Origin: Lachnospiraceae bacterium UBA2864 | Lineage (GTDB): Bacteria > Bacillota > Clostridia > Lachnospirales > Lachnospiraceae | Reading direction: 5' to 3' | DNA: 22,264 nucleotides | Assembly (NCBI GenBank): GCA_002350525.1 | Contig: DEFA01000032.1 | Coordinates: 1-22,264 of the forward strand | Shown: positions 6,614-13,852 of the stretch, piece by piece | Position numbering within the stretch: position 1 is the first letter of the stretch | How the letters are laid out: every line of letters begins with the position of its first letter | The notes under the pieces: model-generated | Told to the model about the DNA's origin: nothing | The model's input: the letters and a program-made list of their open reading frames with translations, nothing else | Database searches by the model: none | Program-made: the position numbers and the translations under genes

Positions 6614-6782
6614 ATGACCACGTCTTTCGTTGGGATAATTCGTCTCCGAGTGAATCTTAAAAAAATAATATAAATAGATTTTATAATGATAAGTCGGATT
6701 GCGCAATAAATTTATAAGATATATGGAATAATTCGTAAAATTGGTTGTATATAATTCAATAAAAAGGGACGGAGTTAGCAGT
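6614..6782. promoter_or_regulatory. Divergent control region between AraC and GH115
   Basis: This AT-rich 169-base region lies between the divergent AraC and GH115 genes. TATAAT at 6750-6755 is a good -10 box for GH115, about 28 bases before its start codon, but no matching -35 is seen 17 bases upstream (AATAAT). That fits a promoter needing an activator such as the neighbouring AraC protein. No clear paired AraC half-sites were identified by eye. Confidence 0.45.
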
Positions 6783-9700
6783 ATGATAATAGACGCAGGT
6801 ACACAGATATATATAGAGAAGTCTATGCTTCCGGGGGTTAAAAGAGTACTTGATCTGGTCAGACGTGACATTGAATTGATTGTCGGATATAAGCCGGCAG
6901 TAGTTGAAATAAATAATGCTGATGATAAAGCAGATAAGACAGATAAAGCATATATAACAGAAAAGACAGATATATCAGGGGAGATAGAAGCAGAGAAGTT
7001 TGAAACACGTAATAGATCGGGCGTTATCATCGTCGGAACAATCGGTCATAGTGAAATCCTCGAAAAACTTGAAGAGACCGGAAGACTAGATCTAAGTTCA
7101 CTGAGAGGTAAAAGAGAAGTTTACAGCATCACCGTGACTGATGACATCGTATCGAACGGTGCGGACGGTATAGGATTAAAAAGTAGGGATAAGGCTGAAT
7201 CAGAGAATACAGGCACGGTCATAATAGCGGGAAGTGACAAGAGAGGTACCATTTACGGACTTTTTAAGTTATCCGAGATGATGGGAGTTTCTCCGCTGGT
7301 CAACTGGAATCATGTATGGCCGCAGAAAAAAGAAAGTGTAGATATAGATTGCAGCAGAAGTATGGTTTCTAAGGAACCGTCTGTTAAATATAGAGGCTTC
7401 TTCATAAATGATGAATGGCCGGCATTTGGAACATGGGCTAAAGAACATTTCGGCGGAATTAATGCTGAATGTTATGAGAGAGTTTTCGAATTATTGCTCA
7501 GACTAAAGGGGAATTATCTCTGGCCGGCCATGTGGAATTCTAATTTCGAGCTGGATGGGCCGGGACTGAAAAGTGCCGAGCTTGCGGATGAACTCGGAGT
7601 TGTAATGAGTATGTCCCACCATGAACCGTGTATGCGAAGCGGTGAAGAATATAGCATGGTGAGGGGCAGGGACTCGATATATGGTGATGCATGGGATTTT
7701 AATTCCAACGAAGAGGGAATTAAAAGATTTTGGAGAGACGGATTAAAGAGGTCGTCCGGATTCGAGCAGGTCATTACAATGGGAATGCGAGGCGAGAATG
7801 ATACTGCAATCATGAGAAATGCATCACTGGCTGACAATATAGATCTGATAAGAAGGGTTGTTAGAACACAGAATAATCTTATCAGAGAAACTATTGATGA
7901 AGACCTGACAAAGGTCCCGCGCCAGATAGTTCTTTTTACGGAGGTTGAAGAATTCTTTTACGGAAATGAAGAGACTTCGGGACTTATGAATGATGAAGAG
8001 CTGGACGGTGTCACACTGATGCTCAGTGATAATAATGCAGGTTATCTGAGAACTCTTCCGAATGAAAAAATGAAACAGCATAAGGGCGGATATGGAATGT
8101 ACTACCATATGGATATGCATGGAGGACCACACTCTTTTCAGTGGATCGGGTCAACTTATCTGCCGAGAGTTCAGGATCAGATGACAACTGCATATCAGTA
8201 TGGCGTCAGAGAAATATGGGTAACGAATATCGGTGATATAGGTACGCAGGAACTGGGGTTATCCTACTTCCTTGATCTGGCTTATGACATCGATCGTTAT
8301 GGAGTCCATCCTTTCGTAGGTTTCTGCGGGCAGGAGGATATGGTTGATACAGACAGTTATATACGGACATGGGTAGAACAGCAATTCGGACATGCATTTT
8401 GTGAGTCGGATATTAGCTCAATATCCGGCATTATCTCGGATTATCTGGAGCTGCTGGCAAAGCGTAAACATGAGGCATTAAATGCCAATGTGTTTGATCC
8501 GGTAAATTTCGGAGAAGCTGATGAGGTGCTGCGCATATCCCGTCATATACAATCTGAATGCAACAGGCTTAAGAGCATTTGTCCTGAAGAAATGAAGGCT
8601 GCGTTCATATCCCTCATATATTATCCTGCCTCAGGAACCGCGAATCTTTTTGAAATGTGGATTATGGCCGGTAAAAACCGGCATTATGCATCCGAGAACA
8701 GACTTGAAGCAAATGTTATTGCAGACAGTATAGAGTCATATCTGAAACGCGACGAAGAACTGATAGATGAATATCAAAGTGTAGACGACGGATATTTCTA
8801 TGGATTCGGAATATCGGAACATATAGGCTTTACATTCTGGAATGATGAAGATTGTAAACTCCCTCAGAAGATATATATTATTCCGGCCAAAGTGCCGAGA
8901 ATGATAGTTGTCAGAGAAAACGAAAAGGATTATCTGACAGGTGATTTCTGGAGGGACATGAAGCCTGCAGTTTGGAATGATGCAATGAGACCGGATATAG
9001 ATCACTTTTTCTTTGAGATTGCAAATGCGGGACAGGGAAAAGTTGACTATAGAATTGAATCTTCGTGTGAATGGCTCAGCTTCTCATCTACGGAAGGAGA
9101 GATTGAGCTGAAAGAAAGAATAAGCATAGATATTGACAGAGGTGCCTTCCTTGGAAAGGCACAGGGTGAATTTAAAGTTAAGAATATTTCTGCCGGTACA
9201 GAGGCAAAGATAATTATAAATGCATACAATCCTCTTCCTGATGACATTAAAAATGCATTCTGGGAGAGAGACGGAATAATAGCAATCAATGCAGTGAATT
9301 TCAGTAATAAAGCTGGCGTACCTTTACAGAAATCAGAGGAATTGAAAGAAGCTGAAAAGAAAGAGGTATGTATTGCGAAGCTTATACCTTACGGTCGTGG
9401 ATTCGGCGGGATCAGGGTATATCCTGTGACAGCAGATTTTGAAGACTCGGATGCTGCTCCGTATGCAGAATACAGGATCGTATCCGAAGAAGGAGGTAGA
9501 TATAATCTTGAATTTCATTTATCACCGTCAACACCTGTAGTTTTTGAAAGAAAACATTTTATAGGTTATTCGGTAAATGAAGGAAAGATGATCAGAGTTA
9601 ATACAGTAAAAAATGAAAAAATTCCTTTCTTTCTCAGCCCTCAATGGGAAGAGGAAGCAATAACGAGTGTGAAGAAGGTCGTTGTTAAGGCGGAATTGAG

Positions 9701-9833
9701 AAAAGGACTGAATATTCTGAGATTCTATTTTGTAAGTCCGCAGATCATTCTTGAAAGAATAGTTTTTTCAAGAGAGGATTCAGAACTTCCTGAATCATTT
9801 CTTGGACCTAAAGAAAGTTATTATCATAGATAA
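6783..9833 (+). CDS. GH115 xylan alpha-1,2-(4-O-methyl)glucuronidase
   Basis: This 1016-residue protein is expected to remove (4-O-methyl-)glucuronic acid from xylan or xylo-oligosaccharides. It shows the GH115 core strongly: VKYRGFFINDEWPAFGTWA, GGINAECYERVFELLLRLKGNYLWPAMW, MSMSHHEPCMR, then TMGMRGENDTAI and NIGDIGTQELGLSYFLDLAYD in the barrel domain (about residues 190-530). A beta-rich C-terminal domain follows (about 840-1010). The ATG at 6783 is chosen because GGAG (6771-6774) lies 8 bases upstream; the TTG at 6741 has no such site and overlaps the -10 box. No signal peptide is visible, so the enzyme appears cytoplasmic and would act on imported oligosaccharides. A charged, lysine/aspartate-rich insert at about residues 45-80 (DDKADKTDKAYITEKTD) is unusual. 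It forms an operon with the solute-binding protein 14 bases downstream. Confidence 0.93.
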   Translation: MIIDAGTQIYIEKSMLPGVKRVLDLVRRDIELIVGYKPAVVEINNADDKADKTDKAYITEKTDISGEIEAEKFETRNRSGVIIVGTIGHSEILEKLEETGRLDLSSLRGKREVYSITVTDDIVSNGADGIGLKSRDKAESENTGTVIIAGSDKRGTIYGLFKLSEMMGVSPLVNWNHVWPQKKESVDIDCSRSMVSKEPSVKYRGFFINDEWPAFGTWAKEHFGGINAECYERVFELLLRLKGNYLWPAMWNSNFELDGPGLKSAELADELGVVMSMSHHEPCMRSGEEYSMVRGRDSIYGDAWDFNSNEEGIKRFWRDGLKRSSGFEQVITMGMRGENDTAIMRNASLADNIDLIRRVVRTQNNLIRETIDEDLTKVPRQIVLFTEVEEFFYGNEETSGLMNDEELDGVTLMLSDNNAGYLRTLPNEKMKQHKGGYGMYYHMDMHGGPHSFQWIGSTYLPRVQDQMTTAYQYGVREIWVTNIGDIGTQELGLSYFLDLAYDIDRYGVHPFVGFCGQEDMVDTDSYIRTWVEQQFGHAFCESDISSISGIISDYLELLAKRKHEALNANVFDPVNFGEADEVLRISRHIQSECNRLKSICPEEMKAAFISLIYYPASGTANLFEMWIMAGKNRHYASENRLEANVIADSIESYLKRDEELIDEYQSVDDGYFYGFGISEHIGFTFWNDEDCKLPQKIYIIPAKVPRMIVVRENEKDYLTGDFWRDMKPAVWNDAMRPDIDHFFFEIANAGQGKVDYRIESSCEWLSFSSTEGEIELKERISIDIDRGAFLGKAQGEFKVKNISAGTEAKIIINAYNPLPDDIKNAFWERDGIIAINAVNFSNKAGVPLQKSEELKEAEKKEVCIAKLIPYGRGFGGIRVYPVTADFEDSDAAPYAEYRIVSEEGGRYNLEFHLSPSTPVVFERKHFIGYSVNEGKMIRVNTVKNEKIPFFLSPQWEEEAITSVKKVVVKAELRKGLNILRFYFVSPQIILERIVFSREDSELPESFLGPKESYYHR

Positions 9834-9847
9834 AAAGGAGGACTCTA

Positions 9848-11563
9848 ATGAAAAAGAGATTTTTAGCTGCCGCACTTTCTATGTCAATTCTTATGACATC
9901 GGGATGCGGAGCGGGAGCATCTGCTTCGACGGAGGCAGAGAACGGTACTACTAAGGCTGAAACTGAGGCTGCGACAGAGACAGAAACGGAAGCTGCATCA
10001 GAGGGTCAGTCTGAGGGTGGAGAACTGGTGGACGGAAAGTTCACTGAAACAAGACATATCACCGTCGAGGTTTATAACAGAGAAAATGACGGTGGAACAG
10101 ATCCGACAGACAATATGTATACCGACTACATTAAACAGGGTATGCTTGATACCTACAATGTTGAGGTTGAGTTTGTTTCTGTACCGAGATGGACTGAGGT
10201 TGATGAGCTGAATAACCTTCTGGCTGCAGGTACAGCACCGGATATCTGTCTTACATACGATTATCCGACAATCCTGGCTTATGCCGATATGGGTGGCATA
10301 CTTGATATCGGAGATATGGTAGAGGAAAATAAGGATATTCTTCCGAATCTTTGGAACTGGCTTGGTGATGAAAATATAAATTATGATAAGGATCCAAACA
10401 CAGGTGTTCTCTATGCAATAGAAGGTAAGAGAGCAAATATCAGAAGGATCAATACATTTGTACGTAAGGACTGGCTTGATAAGCTTGGTCTTAAGGAACC
10501 TACAACAGAGCAGGAGTTTGAAGAAATGCTTATCGCATTCAGAGATAATGCAGAGCTTCTTTTGGGAGAAGACGCTAGTCATATGGTTCCTTTCTCAATC
10601 AGCTATGATGTAGGCTGGAGAGCTGCAAATCTTATTGAGTCATATCTTGATCCGAAGGAGTCCGATAAGGAATTCTATATAAACGGATTTGATGACAGAA
10701 AATTCACCGAGAATGGAACAAAGGAAGCAATCAGAGTTCTCAATAAATGGTACAATGAGGATCTTATCTGGAAAGACTTTGCTCTTTATGGAAGTGGTGA
10801 TACAACTGAAGAGGATATGATAAAGGCAGGTTATGTAGGTGCATTTATTCATGGATGGGACTATCCTTATCAGACAGGAGCAGCAGTTACAGTTACTCTC
10901 CAGGGTATCGTTGGTGAAGAAGCAAATTATGTTGCGGTTGACTGCTTCAAGAATTCAGAAGGAAAATATGCGAAGTACAGTTACAGTACTGCAGGAGACA
11001 GAAAGATTTTCTTCCCTGTAACTAATGATGAGCCGCTGGCATCTCTTCTTTATCTTGATTGGATTTCTGATCCTGAGCATATAGAGTATCTTCAGCTTGG
11101 TGAGGAAGGACATACTTATGAGAAGCTTGAGAATGGTGCAGTAGCAGTTATTGCAGCAGAAGCTCCATATATTCAGAATTCAGGTCAGAACATAGATATG
11201 ACTATTACATGTAATGGATTGAAGCTTGAAAACGAAGAGCTGACTCTTAAGTCAATTGCAAATAATTATGCCGGAGTTGATGAAGATATCGTTTATATAG
11301 CAATGGAGAAGTGTCTTAACGATTCTATAATACCTAAGGCTGTTAATGTCGGAACTATCGAGTCAGAGGCAGGCCTCGGAAATATGCTCTCACAGAAGAG
11401 AGATGTTGTATTTGATACAGCAATCATCGCTTCGGAAGAAGACTTTGATAAGGTCTGGGATGACGGAATGGCTGATTATATGGCATCAGGCGGACAGGCT
11501 ATCCATGATGAGCGTAAGGAAAAGTGGGAGGCAACATATGGAACAGCCGATATGCTTCCGTAA
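9848..11563 (+). CDS. ABC-type sugar-binding lipoprotein (solute-binding protein)
   Basis: This 571-residue protein begins with a lipoprotein signal: basic MKKR, a hydrophobic stretch and the lipobox TSGC with the acylated cysteine at position 20. A T/E-rich linker follows (about residues 25-60, TEAATETETEAASEGQ). The rest matches large Gram-positive solute-binding proteins of the LplA/YtcQ type: LNNLLAAGTAPDICLTYDYPTI, a YAIEGKRANIRRINTFVRKDWLDKLGL ligand-loop segment and a C-terminal DDGMADYMASGGQAIHDERKEKW. It would sit on the outer face of the membrane and capture oligosaccharides, here plausibly aldouronic acids. AAAAGGAGG gives it a very strong ribosome binding site. No permease or ATPase gene follows; a terminator lies 31 bases after the stop, so transport components must be encoded elsewhere. 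Confidence 0.9.
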   Translation: MKKRFLAAALSMSILMTSGCGAGASASTEAENGTTKAETEAATETETEAASEGQSEGGELVDGKFTETRHITVEVYNRENDGGTDPTDNMYTDYIKQGMLDTYNVEVEFVSVPRWTEVDELNNLLAAGTAPDICLTYDYPTILAYADMGGILDIGDMVEENKDILPNLWNWLGDENINYDKDPNTGVLYAIEGKRANIRRINTFVRKDWLDKLGLKEPTTEQEFEEMLIAFRDNAELLLGEDASHMVPFSISYDVGWRAANLIESYLDPKESDKEFYINGFDDRKFTENGTKEAIRVLNKWYNEDLIWKDFALYGSGDTTEEDMIKAGYVGAFIHGWDYPYQTGAAVTVTLQGIVGEEANYVAVDCFKNSEGKYAKYSYSTAGDRKIFFPVTNDEPLASLLYLDWISDPEHIEYLQLGEEGHTYEKLENGAVAVIAAEAPYIQNSGQNIDMTITCNGLKLENEELTLKSIANNYAGVDEDIVYIAMEKCLNDSIIPKAVNVGTIESEAGLGNMLSQKRDVVFDTAIIASEEDFDKVWDDGMADYMASGGQAIHDERKEKWEATYGTADMLP

Positions 11564-11594
11564 TCAGATTACTGAAGAAGTATTATAAATATTT

Positions 11595-11627
11595 AATACC
11601 ACCGGCTAAACCGGTGGTATTATTTTG
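11595..11627 (+). terminator. Intrinsic terminator of the GH115-SBP operon
   Basis: AATACCACCGG (11595-11605) and CCGGTGGTATT (11611-11621) form a perfect 11-bp stem with a 5-base loop, followed by ATTTTG. It is the clearest terminator in this part of the window and ends the operon right after the solute-binding protein. Confidence 0.85.
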
Positions 11628-11643
11628 TGATTGAAGAACTCAG

Positions 11644-11717
11644 TATCATTTATTTATATCGGCTGAAAAGTATAATTTATTTATTATCGGTTTATAAATA
11701 TCATTTATTTATCGGTT
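11644..11717. repeat. Three imperfect direct repeats, 27-28 base period
   Basis: Copies begin at 11644 (TATCATTTATTTATATCGG), 11671 (TATAATTTATTTATTATCGG) and 11699 (TATCATTTATTTATCGG). They share TAT-x-ATTTATTTAT and a CGG end. The intervals are 27 and 28 bases. They lie between the solute-binding protein terminator and the 3' end of the minus-strand small gene. Function unknown. Confidence 0.6.
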
Positions 11718-11812
11718 ATGCTTGAGAAAAAAAGTCAGGAAGATTATAGTGTATTCACATGATTATGTTGGCTTATTAATTACTTAAATATAATAAAATT
11801 GGATGAATCATC

Positions 11813-11840
11813 CCCATATATCTGGTATTTTTTATATGGG
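11813..11840 (-). terminator. Hairpin abutting the stop of the 58-aa gene
   Basis: CCCATATA (11813-11820) and TATATGGG (11833-11840) form an 8-bp stem directly next to the stop codon of the minus-strand small gene. On the minus strand it is followed by a second palindrome, GGATGATTCATCC (11801-11813), and then AATTTTATT. It is a weak terminator candidate, as no T-run follows the first stem directly. Confidence 0.35.
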
Positions 11841-12017
11841 TTATTTCCGTATTGTCCGTTCCGTTAGCTCTGTTCCGACTATTTTCTCAAGACTTTCTTT
11901 GTCGTATATCTTATGATTTTTATTCATATTCCATATAACAAAGACGGTAATGATTGCGATAAGTGAGATCAGTGATAATACTATTAAGACTGCAGTTTTT
12001 GATGAATTTTTTTTCAT
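11841..12017 (-). CDS. Small single-span membrane protein, 58 aa
   Basis: On the minus strand an ATG at 12017 opens a 58-codon frame ending at 11841. The product begins MKKNSSK, followed by a single hydrophobic helix (TAVLIVLSLISLIAIITVFV) and a charged tail of about 28 residues (NKNHKIYDKESLEKIVGTEL). The ribosome binding site GGAGG (complement of 12026-12030) lies 8 bases before the start, which strongly supports translation. The layout resembles many small envelope proteins of unknown function in Lachnospiraceae. It is divergent from the TetR gene and may share a control region with it. An 8-bp hairpin (11813-11840) abuts its stop codon. Confidence 0.7.
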   Translation of the reverse strand: MKKNSSKTAVLIVLSLISLIAIITVFVIWNMNKNHKIYDKESLEKIVGTELTERTIRK

Positions 12018-12158
12018 ATGTTTTTCCTCCGTTTTGAAAGTGTATCGTTGCTTATAATATGTATACGTATGGGAAACTGATATTTATGGAATGATAATAA
12101 GAGAAAATTAAAAAGGCATTGTTTATATAAAAAATTCAGATTCTTGACGGTGATTTAC

Positions 12159-12187
12159 TTGACAGGTACACTACAGTGTGATAGAAT
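12159..12187 (+). promoter_or_regulatory. Near-consensus promoter of the tetR gene
   Basis: TTGACA (12159-12164), a 17-base spacer and TAGAAT (12182-12187) form an almost ideal sigma-A promoter. The operator palindrome lies 10 bases downstream. The spacer also holds ACACT-AC-AGTGT, a small inverted repeat. Confidence 0.8.
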
Positions 12188-12196
12188 CCGAAATGT

Positions 12197-12213
12197 AGAC
12201 CGACTGTCAGTCT
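12197..12213 (+). promoter_or_regulatory. TetR operator, copy 1
   Basis: AGACCGACTGTCAGTCT is a 17-bp palindrome with one mismatched pair around a central T. It covers the expected transcription start region of the tetR gene. A 17-base site differing at only two positions occurs at 12927-12943 upstream of the lipoprotein genes. The placement suggests autorepression. Confidence 0.7.
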
Positions 12214-12230
12214 AATAAATGAGGTTAGTT

Positions 12231-12869
12231 ATGAGAATTGTAAAAGAAGCGGAAGAAAGAAAGAATGAGATTCTTGATGAAGCGGCAGCTCTTTTCGCAA
12301 AAAAGGGTTATGACGGTACAAGTATCGGCGATATACTTGAAAAGGTAGGTGTCGCTCGGGGTACTTTGTATTATCATTTCAGATCGAAAGAAGAGATCCT
12401 GGATGCGCTTGTGGAAAGGATCAGCAATTCAATAATAGCGAATGCCAAGAAGGCTGCAGGGAATAAGGAGCATTCAGTCGTAGACAGAATAGTGGAAACA
12501 GTAAGCTGTTTAAAACCTCAATCGGACATAGGAGATGAGATATTAGAGCAGGTGCATAAGCCACAGAATGCTCTGATGCATCAGAAGATGGAACTTATAA
12601 TGATTAAAGGCGCAATCCCGGTGATTGCAGAACTTATAGCTGAGGGAGTCGAGGAAAAGACCTTTAATACTAAGTATCCTCTAAATGTAGCAGAACTCTT
12701 GATCGGATATTCGTTAACCTTTTTTGATGAAAACTTTGAGCAGACAGAAGAAGAGCTGAGGACAAGAGTCAAGGCATTCATATATAATGCTGAAAGGGTC
12801 CTTGGTGCGAAGGAAGGAAGCCTGGAGAAGCCGTTTCTTAAAATTATCAAACAGACAGGTAAAATGTAA
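12231..12869 (+). CDS. TetR/AcrR family transcriptional regulator
   Basis: This 212-residue protein has the classic TetR N-terminal helix-turn-helix: ILDEAAALFAKKGYDGTSIGDILEKVGVARGTLYYHFRSKEEIL (residues about 14-57). The all-helical C-terminal ligand domain is not assignable to a known subgroup. The ATG at 12231 is chosen because GAGG (12221-12224) lies 6 bases before it; the in-frame ATG at 12219 has no site and would add only four residues. Its promoter carries a palindromic operator and a matching site precedes the lipoprotein genes downstream, so it most likely represses both itself and those genes. The inducing ligand is unknown. Confidence 0.92.
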   Translation: MRIVKEAEERKNEILDEAAALFAKKGYDGTSIGDILEKVGVARGTLYYHFRSKEEILDALVERISNSIIANAKKAAGNKEHSVVDRIVETVSCLKPQSDIGDEILEQVHKPQNALMHQKMELIMIKGAIPVIAELIAEGVEEKTFNTKYPLNVAELLIGYSLTFFDENFEQTEEELRTRVKAFIYNAERVLGAKEGSLEKPFLKIIKQTGKM

Positions 12870-12883
12870 CTATAGGATATATG

Positions 12884-12916
12884 AAATGGAGCATTATAAG
12901 TGTTCCATTTTATTAT
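12884..12916 (+). terminator. Intrinsic terminator after the tetR gene
   Basis: AAATGGAGCA (12884-12893) pairs with TGTTCCATTT (12901-12910), 10 base pairs with one G-U, around a 7-base loop. TATTAT follows. It separates tetR from the operator and promoter area of the lipoprotein genes. Confidence 0.6.
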
Positions 12917-12926
12917 GATTATTAAC

Positions 12927-12943
12927 CGACCGACCGTCAGTCT
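12927..12943 (+). promoter_or_regulatory. TetR operator, copy 2 (before the lipoprotein genes)
   Basis: CGACCGACCGTCAGTCT differs from the site at 12197-12213 at two positions, and both are followed by an ATAAATG-like sequence. It lies 49 bases before the start of the first lipoprotein gene. This is the main evidence that the TetR protein controls the lipoproteins. Confidence 0.7.
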
Positions 12944-12991
12944 ATAAATGTTTTAAGGATAAGAAAATATTTATGTGAGGAGACTTCAAAA

Positions 12992-13753
12992 ATGAAAAAA
13001 AGATCTGAGTTGGGAATTGCTATGGCAGTGATGATGACAATAATGCTTTGTGGATGCGGATCCGGTAAAGGGACTTCGCCGGAGAACAGAAACTCTGACA
13101 GTGGAACTTCCATAACTGTCACGTCAACTGAAGATATGACCTTAGACAGTAGCGACGAGCAGATTGAGAAAACTACAGAACCTGAAGTTGATTCCGAAGA
13201 TAATACTGCGGAGGATAATATCGCGGAAGACGAAGTGGAAGGGGATATACTTTCAGATATTAAAGCACATAAAATGTATCTTCCGGAGAACTTTGAAATT
13301 CTGAATAAAGGACACCGAACAATTTATAAAAATGAAATGGAATCCGGAGCGGTCGTTTATTATTCACAGATAATTATACTGGATTATTCAACAGTTCACC
13401 CTGATGAATCTTATACATTGGATGATATACCGGAGATAATCTGGGAGAATATCCTTGAGGATATGCGTGCACTTGATCTTCCGGCAGGTGCATCAAAATC
13501 TGAGTGTGAGATCGATGAAGAAGAAAAAAGGCAGATTTCCGGAATTGATGTTACACGAAGAACCGGTACGATTCATCTTAAGAAATCCGGAAAAGAAATG
13601 GATCTTTCATATGCAGCATATTATATGCTAACTGATCTTCAGAATGGTGATTATAAGAACGTTCCGGTTGTATGGATAGCATTTTCCGAAGATACAAGTG
13701 ATGAAACAAGGAAATATCTGGAGGAAGTAGTTGATCATAGTCATGAGAATTAA
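12992..13753 (+). CDS. Lipoprotein of unknown function, tandem copy 1
   Basis: This 253-residue protein has a lipoprotein signal peptide (hydrophobic AMAVMMTIML and the lipobox LCGC, acylated Cys at 22), an acidic low-complexity linker rich in S, T, D and E (about residues 25-85), and a C-terminal domain of about 165 residues. The domain contains VVYYSQI, a DDIPEIIWENILEDMRAL segment and SYAAYYMLTDLQNGDYKNVP. I do not recognise a family. GAGGAG 10 bases before the ATG is a good ribosome binding site. Copy 2 begins 99 bases later. The stop is premature relative to copy 2: just beyond it the sequence GAGATAAAAGAGAATTAG, which codes for the last five residues and stop of copy 2, is still present. 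Anchored outside the membrane; probably under TetR control. Confidence 0.85.
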   Translation: MKKRSELGIAMAVMMTIMLCGCGSGKGTSPENRNSDSGTSITVTSTEDMTLDSSDEQIEKTTEPEVDSEDNTAEDNIAEDEVEGDILSDIKAHKMYLPENFEILNKGHRTIYKNEMESGAVVYYSQIIILDYSTVHPDESYTLDDIPEIIWENILEDMRALDLPAGASKSECEIDEEEKRQISGIDVTRRTGTIHLKKSGKEMDLSYAAYYMLTDLQNGDYKNVPVVWIAFSEDTSDETRKYLEEVVDHSHEN

Positions 13754-13816
13754 GAGATAAAAGAGAATTAGGAATTTCAGCGGTGATATTTAGAATCATA
13801 AAATATTAAAGTGTCG

Positions 13817-13828
13817 GTTAGTACTAAC
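13817..13828 (+). promoter_or_regulatory. Perfect 12-bp palindrome before lipoprotein copy 2
   Basis: GTTAGTACTAAC is a perfect palindrome 24 bases before the copy 2 start codon, preceded by GTGTCG. Its position mirrors that of the TetR site before copy 1 and the GTCGGT half resembles that site, so it may be a diverged operator. Evidence is limited. Confidence 0.35.
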
Positions 13829-13852
13829 ATTTGATGTGAGGAGACTAAGAAA

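Noticed and set aside
6614..7030. N-terminal 139-residue extension of the AraC frame
   Set aside because: It runs through the divergent control region and the GH115 N-terminus on the opposite strand, is low in complexity (I/L/S/T/Y-rich) and unlike AraC proteins. The ATG at 6613 gives a normal family length.
9998..10582. 194-residue minus-strand frame opposite the solute-binding protein
   Set aside because: It is a shadow of the well-supported lipoprotein gene, with no ribosome binding site and a cysteine/isoleucine-rich, non-protein-like composition.
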